A stretch of 64,000 bases of DNA from Candidatus Altimarinota bacterium (GCA_027046965.1 JALTWR010000008.1:1-64000), one strand, 5' to 3'. Positions 21,720-33,703 are shown, counted from the first letter of the stretch. Numbers and translations are program-made. Notes: generated from the sequence alone by a model not told the origin.

Positions 21720-21780
21720 AAAAGTAGCTGGGTAACTATAGCTATTTATAGTTGAATTTCAATATCAAATAGCTACTTTT
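21720..21780. other. Nested inverted repeats between tRNA-Ser and the next plus-strand gene
   Basis: An outer pair, AAAAGTAGCT (21720-21729) and AGCTACTTTT (21771-21780), encloses an inner hairpin AACTATA (21734-21740) / TATAGTT (21747-21753). It lies in the 106-base divergent gap, so it could be a structured leader for the gene at 21810 or an operator. Confidence 0.45.
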
Positions 21781-21809
21781 AAAAATGCTTTTTATATTTA
21801 AAAAGTGAA

Positions 21810-22310
21810 ATGAGTGTAGAAGAGTTCTCTTTGGAAGAGGGACAAGTCCAAGAGCAAGAATCTTGAGTCAAAGAAAAAATTCCAGATGTTGTTAAAGGTC
21901 GTGCTCAAGCAGCTCAAATTCAAGCACAGATTCAACAATTTGTTGCAAGTGGCAAAAAGACTAGTAAAATTTGGGAATTTTTGCTACAAAGAGTAAAAGA
22001 TGAACAGCTGTTAAGCCTTTTTTTTGAGATGTATCAAAAGTGAATATCTATTCAAGTTTTGGCGTATATGTTGTGTCCTTTTATTGGTCATTTTGAATCA
22101 TCTAAAAGCTGTGATATAACCATAGTCAAAATTAGTGATTATATAAATTGGATAAAAAGGGAAATGAATGATCCCAATTTAACTACGACCCCTCTTTTTA
22201 AGGAAGCTGTGGTTAGAATTATTACGATATGGAATATAGGTGAAGTATCAGATTGAGAAATCTCAAGATCGCAATTAAAACAGGCTATATTTAATGAATT
22301 AGAAAAATAA
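21810..22310 (+). CDS. Soluble helical protein, unknown
   Basis: 166 residues, acidic at the start, Gln-rich near residues 30-48 ('AAQIQAQIQQF'), then helical with two cysteines. There is no signal peptide or membrane helix, and no recognisable motif. Three TGA codons occur. The stop is two bases before the ATG of the ABC ATPase gene, so the two are co-transcribed and the protein may work with that ATPase, though nothing in it resembles a permease or a binding protein. Confidence 0.65.
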
Positions 22311-22312
22311 TA

Positions 22313-23050
22313 ATGTATGCCATCTATGTTGAAGGGTTAAAAAAATCTTTTAAGGTTAACTTCAAAAAAGTTGATGTTTTAAAACAGGTAGATTTAAAGG
22401 TAAATCAAGGTGAAATCTATTGATTTATCGGGCCAAATGGTGCAGGAAAGACAACAACTATTAAATGTATATTGGGGTTTTTAAAATACGATGCAGGTAA
22501 TATAGAGATTTTGGGTAAGCAACCTACAAAGAATAAAGAAGTTTTTTCAAAAATTGGATTTGCACCTGAAAACACGTACTTTTATGATCATCTAACTGGT
22601 GAAGAGTTTTTGTTGTTTATGGGGATGCTTGCGGGGATGAAAAAAACAGAGATAGCTCTTAGGGCGATTGCTTTGCTAGAAAAAGTGGGTTTGCTAGATG
22701 CCAGAAAAAAACTTATAAAGTCTTATTCTAAATGAATGAAACAAAGATTGGGGATAGCTGCGGCTATTATTAATGATCCACAAGTAATATTTTTTGATGA
22801 ACCAATGTCTTGATTGGACCCACTAGGAAGAATTTTGGTAAAGGACTTAATCAAGCAATTAAAATCTCAAGGAAAAACCATATTTTTTAATACTCACATC
22901 CTTTCAGATGTTCAAGAAATTGCTGACAGATTTTCTATGATATATAACTGAAAAATAATTTTTGAAGGAGCTGTGGGAGATGTTAAAGGACAAAATTTGG
23001 AAGAATTTTTTATTAAAAAAGTAAATGAAGTTAAGATAGAGGCTCATTAA
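22313..23050 (+). CDS. ABC transporter ATP-binding protein
   Basis: 245 residues. The Walker A 'GPNGAGKT' is near residue 40, the Q loop near 'IGFAPEN', the ABC signature in 'YSKGMKQRLG' (a relaxed LSGGQ-type segment) near 138, Walker B 'VIFFDEP' near 158 and the D loop 'SGLDP' after it. The sequence is closest in style to the CcmA/NatA/DrrA-type ATPases of multidrug and lipid exporters ('[15 protein letters not shown]'). The glycines at 'IYGFIGPNG' and 'MSGLDP' are TGA. No permease gene is adjacent; the partner must be elsewhere or be the unknown protein upstream. The last 20 bases overlap the convergent lysozyme gene. Confidence 0.9.
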
Positions 23051-25430
23051 ATAGGTTTATTTCTCTCTTTCTTCTATTAACTAATCCTTGTAATTTTTTG
23101 CCGCTAGCATATACGTATTTTTCCATAATTTTAGGGATTTTTGTTTTTATCTCTTCAAAAGGTGTATTTGGCTGTGCTAAAAAAGGGAATGCTTCCTTAA
23201 AATTTCCTAGTCCTACATTGTATGCAAAGGACAAAAGTGCTATTTTTTGATTTTTATTTAGCTTTTCCCAATATTGGTCATTAACAAAACCTTCGATTTG
23301 CCTCAAAAGAGTTTCCAGATGTTGGGTTAACTCTTTTTCTGCTCTCTGGCGATCTATTGTTAAATTTGGGCCTGGAGCTCTGGTCCCATATCACCGGCTT
23401 CGTTGTTTATGATCCCATTGTGAGGTAGGTAAGAATCCTTCTTGGGTTTTTATAAACTCTGCTGCGGATTTTAAAAGATCCTCTTTGCTTTCTGTTGTTT
23501 CTATGGGATCGTCGGGAGATTTGTTAGGGTGAATAATTTCTATTTGAACTCCTGTAGGTGTTTCTTTTTGGGAAGAAGGGTTTTGTTCATTTTGAGGTGA
23601 TCCCGTAGTGTTTTCTGGAGTTTGTGATGGTTGTGAAGTTGTATAGACGGTGATACGGGGAGTTGTATTTTGAGAGGAGTTTGTTTTTCAATTATCAGGT
23701 GATTTATATGTACTTCCAAATATAAAATATTGAGTTTGCATTTGGAGCAGGAACTCATCGAATGTCTTAATGCCTCCTTGCCTATTTTTTTGTTTTGCAA
23801 AATCTATATAGGCTTGTAATAATTTATCCAACTCATTGAGATCCAATATAGTCCTCCCATTTTGAAGTTTTAGCAAAAACTGGCGTCTTTCGAAACGCTG
23901 TTTAAATTCATCTATGGTTAGAGCTTGATTTATTAATCTGGTTAATCTCCCTTTCTTTTCATCACTGTTAAACAACTGTTTAATTAGGTTTGTTTGTTGT
24001 TTGGGAGTTGTTGGTATAGACATTTTTAGATTTTTGAAAAAATCCAGTGACGTTTCAGTTAAGTTTCATTTAACACCTTTAACTTCCTTCCAGTTGCTTT
24101 GTTCAAACAAGGTTCATTTAAACTCTTCTTTGTCTTGATTTAAGAATGTGATTAAAGAGGGTTTAATAGATAACTGTAATGCTCTGGCTTTTTCTACCCA
24201 GAAGGATTCGATTCATCCTCTGAAACCTAGCCAAGACATGATATTGTCCAAAAAGCCTTTTAGTTTGCTTCCCCATTCTTTGTTAAGGGAACTTAACATT
24301 TGTTGAAGATCTGATAGTCAATTTATAAGAGCTCACCATACTGGATTGGTTAGCATATTGTTTTTGAATTGCTGGATGCTTTCATCAACTTCTCTTAACA
24401 TAGGAGTTAAATTAGCTAGGTAATCCATACTTTTGAGCATAGAAGGGTTTTGCTCCAATAACTTTGCTGTTTCATTAGCAATTTCTTTAAGATGAGTCTC
24501 ATCTATTTTAGTACAATCTTCAGAAAACGGTTGCTGGCAGATGTATTTTTTAAGCTCATTTATTGGATCATAATTCTGAGGGTTTTGTAAGTATCAAGAT
24601 ACAATATCTGCCCAAACACTTGGGTCTTTAAGAGCTTTGTTACTTTTAGGTTTTAGCGAGTCTTTGTTGTCAGCAAGCTCTCTAACAAGAGTAGTCGAAG
24701 ATTGCAAAAAGCCTATCACGTTTTTAGATCACATTAAGCCTTTGAGACCAGATTGGATGAGCTGAGTTGCGTTTTGATTGCTTAATTTGGCTATATAGTT
24801 GTTTACTTCTTCTATATTTTGTGGATTTCTGACTAGCCACTTCATAAACCCAAAACTGAAACCAGTTGCCAGGGCTTTGATATTTTGCTGATCGAATTCT
24901 CCTGGCAATGCTCTTTGCAAATACAGCCCCCAGATACTATTTATAGCCTTGGAAAGATTCTCTGTTTGTTCTATGGCCTCTTTGTGGCTAGCTCCTTGTT
25001 TTTCAAAGTAATCAACAAAAACATCGAACAAAGAGGTCCCTTCTAAGTATTTCAAGATTTCTTTGGACTGGAGATTCAAAAATAGGTCTTCTTTTAGGTC
25101 TTTTAATTCCACATAAGCTTTTAATGTTTGTTCAATAATTTCTTTTTCCTTTTGCTCATCTGCCTCTTTTAATGCCATAGCTAGATTAAATATCTGGTCA
25201 AAAGGAATTTTCCCTTTGATTTTTTCAGGAATTCAATCTCCATCTAAGTCATACTCAAAACTTTTGCCCCAAAGTAAATACTTAATAATTGGATAAGTTT
25301 GGGAAGCTTGGATTAAGTCTTCTTTTTGTGACGGGGATAGCTTTGCTATTTCTGCTTGATATACAGGGAAGGTTGTTTCTAAGTCTTTTGGATTTGGAAC
25401 TACTTTTTCAGGAGTGTCTTCGTATGGCAT
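23031..25430 (-). CDS. Large protein with C-terminal GH24 (phage-type) lysozyme domain
   Basis: 799 residues in one frame. The first 570 residues are helical, charged and of no known family, with a moderately hydrophobic patch near 385-430. A Ser/Thr/Pro/Gln-rich linker follows (about 575-645), then a muramidase domain (655-799). Catalytic Glu664 lies in 'KTQEGF', Asp673 in 'QWDHK', and Ser678 stands two residues before 'GYGT', where T4 lysozyme has Thr26. The segment 'ALLSFAYNVG' and the terminal '[12 protein letters not shown]' complete the GH24 pattern. No signal peptide is present, so export, if any, must use a dedicated route. A consensus promoter drives it, back to back with the giant gene at 25592. 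It could cleave peptidoglycan of its own wall during apparatus assembly or that of a prey cell; which is inference. Confidence 0.85.
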
Positions 25431-25466
25431 AGGATATATTTTTAAATTTAAAATGTTTTATACCTA

Positions 25467-25495
25467 ATTATAATATTTGTCAAAAAAACTGTCAA
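25467..25495 (-). promoter_or_regulatory. Perfect-consensus sigma-70 promoter for the lysozyme-domain gene
   Basis: On the minus strand TTGACA (25490-25495), 17 bases, TATAAT (25467-25472), both boxes matching consensus exactly. The ATG at 25430 is about 30 bases after the expected transcription start, with no Shine-Dalgarno sequence. Confidence 0.8.
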
Positions 25496-25528
25496 ATAAT
25501 TTGGTGATTAAAAAAGTGTTGGGAAAAT

Positions 25529-25557
25529 TTGCAAAATTTTAGGGCAAGGAGTATTAT
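25529..25557 (+). promoter_or_regulatory. Probable promoter for the giant protein gene
   Basis: TTGCAA at 25529-25534, 17 bases, TATTAT at 25552-25557, with the ATG at 25592 about 28 bases after the expected start of transcription. It lies 33 bases from the opposite-facing promoter, so one regulator could control both directions. Confidence 0.55.
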
Positions 25558-25591
25558 ATAGTTAGGATTTTTATATTTTTATGTTTATACC

Positions 25592-28500
25592 ATGCTCATT
25601 TGATGAGTTTCTAAAAAACAACAAGAATTTGGAGAGTTTATGAAAGATTTAGGTTATCCAGATTTACATTTGCCTCCACTTGATGATAGTAAATTATGAG
25701 AGCTGGGAGATAAAATTGAGCAGCAGTGTGGGGATGATGAGAATTGCAAAAAGCAAAAATTTATTGAATTGGTAAAAAAAATTAGATGATTTGATACATT
25801 GCCCTCTGAACAAAAAAATGAGTTGATAATGCAGCTATTTGCTTTGTGGCTAGAGCTGGGTGCAGCACTGGAAGAAGTTAAGCAAGAACTTGAAAAACTC
25901 AAAGATGCTATTGGTAATCAATCATCCACTCAGGGAGAGAGGACTCCTGAATCCACTCAGGGAGAGAAAAACCCCGAATTAGAACCCGATGAACCTTTGA
26001 CAAAGGAAGCCGATTTTTTAAATCCGTTTTTTGACAAAAGTGCTTTAGAAAAATTAAATAATAATGAAATTTCTCCTCAAGAAGTTTTGATGTATGCAGT
26101 GGATGTAGTACTTTCTAAGCCCGAATATCAACAAGCATTTGTTAAAATGGTTCAAAATCCAGAACTTGTGAAAGCTTGTAAGGGTGAGATAGATTGTGTC
26201 TTAGAAAATGCCCTACTAGCTGGATTTGCAAACAAAGATGGAACACCTACTAATAATTATTTAGCACTTCAACAAGCCCTTAACACAATTCCTTTTAAGG
26301 AAAGAGAGGAAATTTTGGAAAACCTTTATGAAAGTGCTGTGATAGCCGAGGCAGTGGATGATATTATGAAATCATATATGGACTCTATTGTAAAAAAAGA
26401 TGATATGACTAAAGATGAGGCACAAACTTGGGAAGAAGTCTTAAATCAAGAGGGGATTGTAGGTGCTATCAAAAAGGCCTATGAAACAATGAAAACGGGG
26501 ATTAAGGGTATGCTGGAGATGTTAAATATGAAGGACAAAAAGGCAGAAAATTGGTCAAATATTATTACTCTTTGATGAGTTGTTTTAGGTGGTTGGATGG
26601 CATTTAAAAAAGCTGTCTCACCAACACTTCAAAAGTGGTGGAAAAAGTTTAATAAGTTGCCACTTCGGTGAAAAATTTTAGGAGGAGTCGGCCTCTGGTT
26701 TGGTAAAGATGTGGCTGAGGCTAATTGAATCACTGTAGAGTGGATTAGAGAATTTCTTTTTGGAAAGGCTGCTAGCGAAGAATTGGAAATCCAGGAAGGT
26801 AATAATGAATCTAAACTTTTTTATTTGGATGCAGTTGTTGCCGCTATTTTACCGGCTGATGAGTCTTTAGAGAGTCTAGAAAGAGAGGGAATAATTGTTT
26901 ATGATAAAAATAAAAAAAGATATGAGTTTGATTGGGAAAAAATCAAAGATCATCCTTTAATTAAAACAGTTATAAAAAGCAAATATAATGGTGATGAAGG
27001 GCGTTTTAGGAATGATTTAACCTTATCCTTGAATTCAATCATACAGGTTGTCCCTCAAGATAACAACCTTTCAAAAAAAGCCAAAATAAAGGATATAGTG
27101 GCTCAAAAATGGAGGATGGTATGAGATCTTAAAAAGATGATAACTCCTGAAGATTGGAATAGGCTTAAGGAAGAATGAAAATACACTAAAGTTATGAGTG
27201 TGATTTTAAGATTTGAAATGGGGGATATTACCTTTGAAGAGGCTAAGACAGAAATTCAAAAATTGTTGAATGAAAGTTCATGATTTATATGATTATCGGA
27301 TGATCCTGATCTGCCACCCAACTCTCCATCTTATGGAGGAGCTTTTGTAGGAGGAGCGGCTAGTGTGGCTTCAATGCCTAGATCTAGTTGATGAGGCGGT
27401 CCAGAACAAAAGCCTGCAGGAGGCGGTGGATCTTGAAATAATCCTCCTGAATCAACTTATGAGGCTTCATCTGAAGCTGATTGAAAAAAAAAATGATTAG
27501 AGGAGCTTAACCATTCATTTGATAAAATAAGACAGCTTATTGAGGATGAGGTGAGCTCCTGTTTTTGTCCTGAATCTCAAAAAGAAGAGGTAAGGGTTGA
27601 TGCATATGCATTAGCGTATTTTATCTTTATGAATAATCCCAGTGCGGACCCAAAGTATGTCGAGCAACAAATTAAGGATTATATAAGGCAGCAATCTGTT
27701 AAAGAGACTGTAGATGTATTGGTAGGCAATCCGGAACCTTATTCGGATATATTTGAATTTATAAAAACTGAGATTGACAAACTAGATAATGAAGAAGCAG
27801 AGAAGCTTGCTAAAAAAATGGTTGTTTTGAGTTGAGCTCAAAGCTTACTAAATATCCTTCTTCATCATTGTGATGATAGTTGTCAAGAGATTAGAAGTGA
27901 GATAGCTCAACAAATACTTGAAACCAATCTAAATGCTGAAAAATTTTTTTATCAAAATATTGAAAACGCTTCTGAGGAAAAGAGAATTGAAAATATATTA
28001 AACGCATATGTGGGGCTATTCAATTGGGCTATAACTGAGTTGGCTGGTAATTTGTCAGAACAAAATGAGTTGTATGAGTTTTTTAAAAATAAAAATTTAA
28101 ATGATCTTTTTGGATGCGAGGAAACAACTTCCTTTGAAGATTGTAAAAAGAGTGTGGATAAAACTATAGCTGAGGTTTTAGTAAGACTTTGAAGTACTGA
28201 CTTGGCGGTGAGTCGGTTGGGGCAGTATTTTGGGCCTCCAGAGAATTTAGACGAAGAGCAATTAAATACTCACAAAAAAAGTACTGAAAAGCTACTGATA
28301 ATTTGGGCTTATTCTACTAGTTGATTTAAGACTAAGTATGATGTGTTAACTAGTGAAGGAGTTTTGGACTGCAAAAAAACATCTGAGGGTGCTTATGACT
28401 ACGATGAATGTGACAAAAAGTTACTATGAACTCTTCACTCAGAAGCATCGAATGCAAAAAAGTTTTATGGAGATTTTACCTTTTTTGGTAAAAAGATATC

Positions 28501-30838
28501 TGATATATTAGATGCTGATATACAGGATAGGATTGTGGAGAATGCTTATTTAAAATTTTCAAAGGTAATAAAAGATCCTGATGTTTTAAGTACATATGGA
28601 ATTGATGGGGATAAATTAAAATGGCAGAAAACATATAGGCTAGATTGGTCGGAAATCGATGAACAAACTCGTGAAAAATTGGTAAATTTGTTTGATGCCT
28701 ATTTAGCTTCAGAGTTTTTAATAGAATCGATAAAAAAAATATCAAAGTCTGAGGAGATGTTAGATACTATAGATAAGCAGTATCCATGAGCAAAAGAGGT
28801 GATAAAGCTTGTGGCAAAAGAAAGTAAAACAGATTGGCGAAAAATCACTAAGTTTGTACTAATAGCGTTAGTAGGATCAATGGTTCTGCCTATGCTTTTT
28901 TGAGCTATTGGAGTGTGAGTAGCAGGAGCAGCGGCTTCTGCTCTTAGATTGTGAGTACGATGAGCTAGGTGAGCTAGAATGATTTGAGGATGAACATTAT
29001 TTTCTGTAGGGTTGTGGTGAGGTGAGGAGATGGTGGAAAGATGAGCGTTTTCTCCAAGTGTTTTTGTTTGAGGTGTTATGGAAAATAAAAATGCAAAAGA
29101 CTTTTTGCTCAACATTGGTTTCTTTGGGATTTCAGAGGTCTCCTGATTTATTAGCAGCTGGAAAGCAGTTGCTGGCAAGCCATTGATGCAAAGAGCTGTT
29201 GTAGGAGGAATTACAGCCTTTGGATATGGAACTATTGAGACTTTATTTGATAAAGAATTTACTTTTTCAAATTTCGCTGAAGCTATTACGATGTGATTGT
29301 TAATGGCATTTTTACATTGAAGACCTGTGAAAGTAGAACGTAGAGGTGGTAAATATGCGGTGGTTGGGATAGAGAATGCTATTAAAGATAGTAGGATGGA
29401 AGTAAATATCTCTCCTAGAATTAGAGTTGAGGTTAGTAATGGGAAGATCAGAGTTGTGTCTGTTGACCAACCTTCATCATTACAATCATTTAAGGGGCAA
29501 AAATTTATGAGAACTAAAGGAGGAATAATTGTCCCTTATAAAGGGGATATAATAGTCTCTAGAAATGAGTTTTTAAATGAATCTGATTTAAGGGCGCGTT
29601 TTGGACAACTAAATCTTACTGACGATGAGATAAAAGCTTTGGAGCTTATTCAACAACAGTTGAAAGTTTTAGAGGGTTATAATTTTAGACTTGCTACAGG
29701 AGGTATTACTGGGGGAGCCAAAGAAATGATTTGATTAGAATTTAACAGATGACGACAAACAATTAAAAATACGCTTAATTATCGGCTTATGAGGATGCCC
29801 AAATGAAAACCTTTAATTGTCAAAGATAATGGAGGAGCAGAAGTTGGAAGAATTCTAAGAGAGGGAAGTGATATTATAGTCGAACTGCCTAACCAGGGGA
29901 GCTACTCATTTGATGAAATGCTGCGTCTACGTGCTCAAGGTAGGGGAAACCAGGAGATTAATAGATTTTTTGAAGTGCTGGAAAGGGGATGATGGAGAGT
30001 TGCTGTTCCAGCTAATTTAGTCAAAATAGATCGTTCTTTAAAAAATCCTAAAGCTTGGGATAAAATTTTATGAAACCAAGATTTTGTTGAGAGGGAACTT
30101 AGTAACAATTATAATATACAAGTTTTTAGAGATGGTAAAAAAATAAAAGTTACAGTTAAACAGGGCAACAGAGTTATTGTAGATGATCGTCCAATTAATT
30201 CGAACCGAGAAGAGCAATTACTAAGTCATGATCCAAGCCTACCTGGCATTGTCAAGTCTTGATTAAGGGAACGAATGTTTTTGAATAGTGATTTTGGTAA
30301 GGAACTGCTAAAAAATAAGCTTTTAGCTTTTCAGGTCGGAGACCAGCAATTTGCTAGACTTCGTTTTATAAAGAAATGATGAAATAAAGTATCATATAGA
30401 ATAGAAACTAAAAGAGGCGGGAGGCGAGTAGAGCCAAAAGAATTTAATAGTCTTGAAGAGGCGTTTGAAGAATTGGAAAGAAGCGGGGTTTTGGTTTCTT
30501 ATACTGAAGCTTTGCTAAAAAGGGTGGGATTGTGGACAGAAGTAAAGGCTAAATTGGGAACAGAGGGATTTATAGAAAGTGTTAAGAAGTATTGGAGAAC
30601 GGGTTTGGATGGGGCTGGCTGGATACTTGTTGGTGTAGAAGGGTTTAATGATTTTAAAGATGGGGTCGACACAGCCGACATCATGCAAATTGGACTTGGA
30701 GGACTTTGAATGTGAGTTATTAGCAAAATACCATCATTAAACAAGTTAGAAAGCTTTGTTTTCTCGTATTATTTAGCAAAAATTGGTTTAGAGTGGTTAG
30801 GACCTGCCAAAGAATATCCTATGGAAGATAATGGATAA
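25592..30838 (+). CDS. Giant protein of 1748 residues, unknown family
   Basis: One frame of 5247 bases broken by some thirty TGA codons, many in Gly-rich stretches. Residues 1-330 are acidic and helical and include two imperfect copies of a nine-residue repeat. A hydrophobic patch lies near 328-345, and a Gly-rich linker ('SSGGGGPEQKPAGGGG') near 593-612. A helical middle region spans 620-1080; a strongly hydrophobic Gly/Ala-rich zone at about 1085-1235 ('FVLIALVGSMVLPMLFGAI') may insert into a membrane. Beta-rich segments ('NISPRIRVEVSNGKIRVVSV') run from about 1245 to 1620, and there are two further hydrophobic patches near the C-terminus. There is no signal peptide. The gene is followed after 24 bases by another large unknown protein of similar style. 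Candidates are a secreted effector, a surface adhesin or an injection component; none is supported by a motif. Confidence 0.8.
25925..25978 (+). repeat. Two-copy 27-base tandem repeat within the giant gene
   Basis: Units 25925-25951 and 25952-25978 encode STQGERTPE and STQGEKNPE. They keep frame and form an acidic, polar linker at the end of the first coiled-coil-like segment. Confidence 0.8.
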
Positions 30839-30862
30839 TATTTAAAAGCAAAAATTAAAGAT

Positions 30863-33703
30863 ATGACCTTTACTAAAGATTCTTTAAAAGGAGAGTTAGA
30901 ATCACTTTTGTCCCACAGGGAGCAGACCAAAGAAATCCCTGTTGATAAAGAGCAGGTGTTAGATTTATTGAAATTATTTGAAGATTTAGGACAGCAAGCC
31001 ACTGAACTTGTATCGCGAGTTGAAAAAGATGAAAACATTACTATGAGAGAATTCGAAACTATTGTAAAAAGGCTTATAAATATTATTGACGCTGCAGAAC
31101 AAGAATCATTAGCCACCTTGTTAGATGCCGAAGGGAAGGCTATTGAAAAAGCTATCTCTGATATAAAAAAGGAGTTGGTGGCTTTAAAAAGCGAAATTAC
31201 TGATTCTTCATCGAGTTTATGAAAGGAGTATCTTTCAAATAACAATAACTTATTGTTTCCAGAACAGGCTATTGAGGATAAACTGACCCAATTAGAGCAA
31301 AGTATATCTGATAAAAAACTTTTTGGTTTTTTGAAATTGGAATGAGTCTTAGCGGGTTTTAAAGAAGTTGTTTTAAAAGAAGCAAAGGGAGAGGAACTCA
31401 CTTGGTGGGAAAAGATAAAAAAATGGTGATATACGCTGGTTCTAGGATTAGTAGCAGGGGATACTTTAAGGGAGATAAATGCTATTTTAGCAACTATTGA
31501 TAATCCAGTTGAAGAACTTAAGAGCAAGTTTTGACCTGAAGCAATTAAGCAATACAAAGAAAAACTTTGAGAAACATTTTTGAATTACCTAAGGCCTGTA
31601 ATTCCAGCTAATTTGTCCTCTGAGGCTGTAAAAGAAAAATGGGGAAATGTTTGGCAAAATATGCGGACAAAGTATGAAGCAATTTTAATGAGAGCGTTTC
31701 CGGAAAATGGAGATTTGTCTAATTTAGAAGCTGGTAGTTTGTTTACCCTGGGGGGTATGTTTGCCTTTGATTTAGTTAAAAATTTATGGGAAGAGGGATT
31801 AATAAGCCTTAAGCAACTAGGATTTGAAGCGGTAAAGGAAGGGAGTTCTTATGTATTCCATATGAGTATTCAATGAATTCATATGCTCGGAGGAGTTATA
31901 TCTATTAGTTTAGGTAAAATTACATTGGAGGATTGGAGAAAATTGATAAGTATGGAGTGAGAGTCTGCCAAGGCAAAAGCTGTTTGGCTTTATAGGTTAA
32001 TGGAAACTTGGATATGAGAGATATTAAAATTTGGAGCTAAGATTCCAGGATATGCACTTTCTAGTATGGCTTCGTTGGATGAGGTGGTAGCAAAGTTTAA
32101 AGTATTTAAGGATATGTGGAGAGGAGAAGGAGAGTTTGTATTGAATCAGTTAAAAGCTCTTTCTCAATCCCTTGGTGGATGAGGCGAAGATTTTAAAAAA
32201 TTTGGAGATATAATGAGGCAGGTTGAAGAGTCTGTTGCTGTTTATAATGCTGCCAAATTTGCAAAGACACAGAAGCAGTTTAGAGATAATTTAAGTAAAT
32301 TTCTTCCTCCAGAAAGCGTTGAAAGTATAATAGCAGAAATTGAAAAATCTTGAGGAGATGATTTTTTCAAAAAGGCAGGAAATTATTTGGTTTGAAAGGC
32401 AGCAGAAATAAAAAATATTGATGCTGTAGTAGTTAGAAGTTGGTCAGAAAAACTTTGATTAAAATGGAAAACATCAGACCTTAGGAAATCAATTATATAT
32501 CTAGGAGATGTGGTAGAGGAAAGCTGAAAGGCACTTATAGACAAGAGAAGTTTTTGGTGAAGCATTACAAGTATTTTTAAAAAGGCAGAGATTGCCTGAA
32601 AATCCATGATAATGGTAGATGCAAAAGTTTTGAGTGAATCTTCAAAAGATTTACGTGGGGCACTAAAGCTTGCTATGAAGCAATCCCCACATTTGTTTAG
32701 TGAGTTTTTGGGAGCATCACCAATATTTTTATTAGCTTGATTGGAGGTACAAGAGTGTAAGGATGAGGGATGTTCTCCTAAAAAACTTTTGGGTGCTTGA
32801 TTAGATGTGATGATGGATCTGATTCCAATAGTAGGTCCAGTTAGATTTTTGTGGGGGAATAGACAAGATGCTAATAATTGGAAAGAAAATATAGCACAAT
32901 ATGCTGCTGGATTTGGATGGTTAGGCTTAGATAGCTTTTATTTTGTGAGAAGTCTTGGTAAAAAAGGGCTTTCCAAAGCTGTGATAGATGCCTTTTTGGA
33001 ACCTGCTAGAGCTGTAGGCAATGTTGGTAGATTCGCCAGCAGATCAGCCACTGTATGATGGGATTTGCTAAAGGCAATAGGGTCAGATGTTAAAAACTTA
33101 AAGTTTACCACATTTAGAAGAACATTGACCCAGGGTTGGGAGTTTGTTAAAACTCCTCGTGGGTGATGGATAGGAGTTGCTATTGCTTCAGTATTTGCTG
33201 TAGTTGAGGGTTATAGGTGGTGGCAGGATAAACAAAAGATGGACAAATTCCAAAAAATGGTTGAGGAAATACAAACTAATTGTGAAAATCAATATTCACA
33301 GGATTGTGAGCAATATTTGCGTGAAAGATTTGCCAATAGCAAAGATGATGCTGAAAAAATACTTATTACTGCCGTACTCATATATCGAAATTTTGGAATT
33401 TGACCCCAAGGCGTAGAAGTCGAAAGAAGTGAAAATAACGGGCTTAAAATAGTCTTCAATGGTCGTTATAATTTACCAAATCCGAATCCATTTGTAATGA
33501 GAGAAAGCTCCTCAAAAAAAACAGATGAAAATCCTATTACCAAAGTTTATACCCCTACTCCTTTAGCAAGACAAATAGTAGAGTATGTTGAACTTTTGTG
33601 GTGAAAAGAAGCTTATGTAACAGTCAGATGAGATGTTATTAATCCTTTTGGTGGTGAAAATAATAATATAGCTGAGACTCAGCTTACTCAAACATCCTCT
33701 TAA
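30863..33703 (+). CDS. Large protein of 946 residues, unknown family
   Basis: The ATG is 24 bases after the giant gene. Residues 1-190 are helical and acidic (possible coiled coil). Gly-rich hydrophobic patches lie near 190-205, 335-350, 620-660 and 770-790 ('GWIGVAIASVFAVVEGYRWW'). The segment 'VMMDLIPIVGPVRFLWG' near 655 recalls the 'DxIPxVG' hydrophobic motif seen before toxin domains in polymorphic toxins (pre-toxin TG type), but the resemblance is short and could be chance. The C-terminal 100 residues are polar with two cysteines. No signal peptide and no enzyme motif are visible. Its organisation, helical start followed by amphipathic Gly-rich patches, resembles the upstream protein, suggesting that both serve one apparatus. 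Its last 20 bases overlap the convergent DUF59 gene. Confidence 0.78.

Noticed and set aside
28699-29178. Minus-strand frame of 159 codons with Pro/Ala/Thr-rich sequence
   Set aside because: Antisense to the Gly-rich hydrophobic zone of the giant protein; no start context or family.
30769-31557. Long minus-strand frame of 262 codons
   Set aside because: It lies opposite the end of the 1748-residue gene and the start of the 946-residue gene and is rich in Ser and Phe, as expected from the antisense of Glu/Lys-rich coding sequence.
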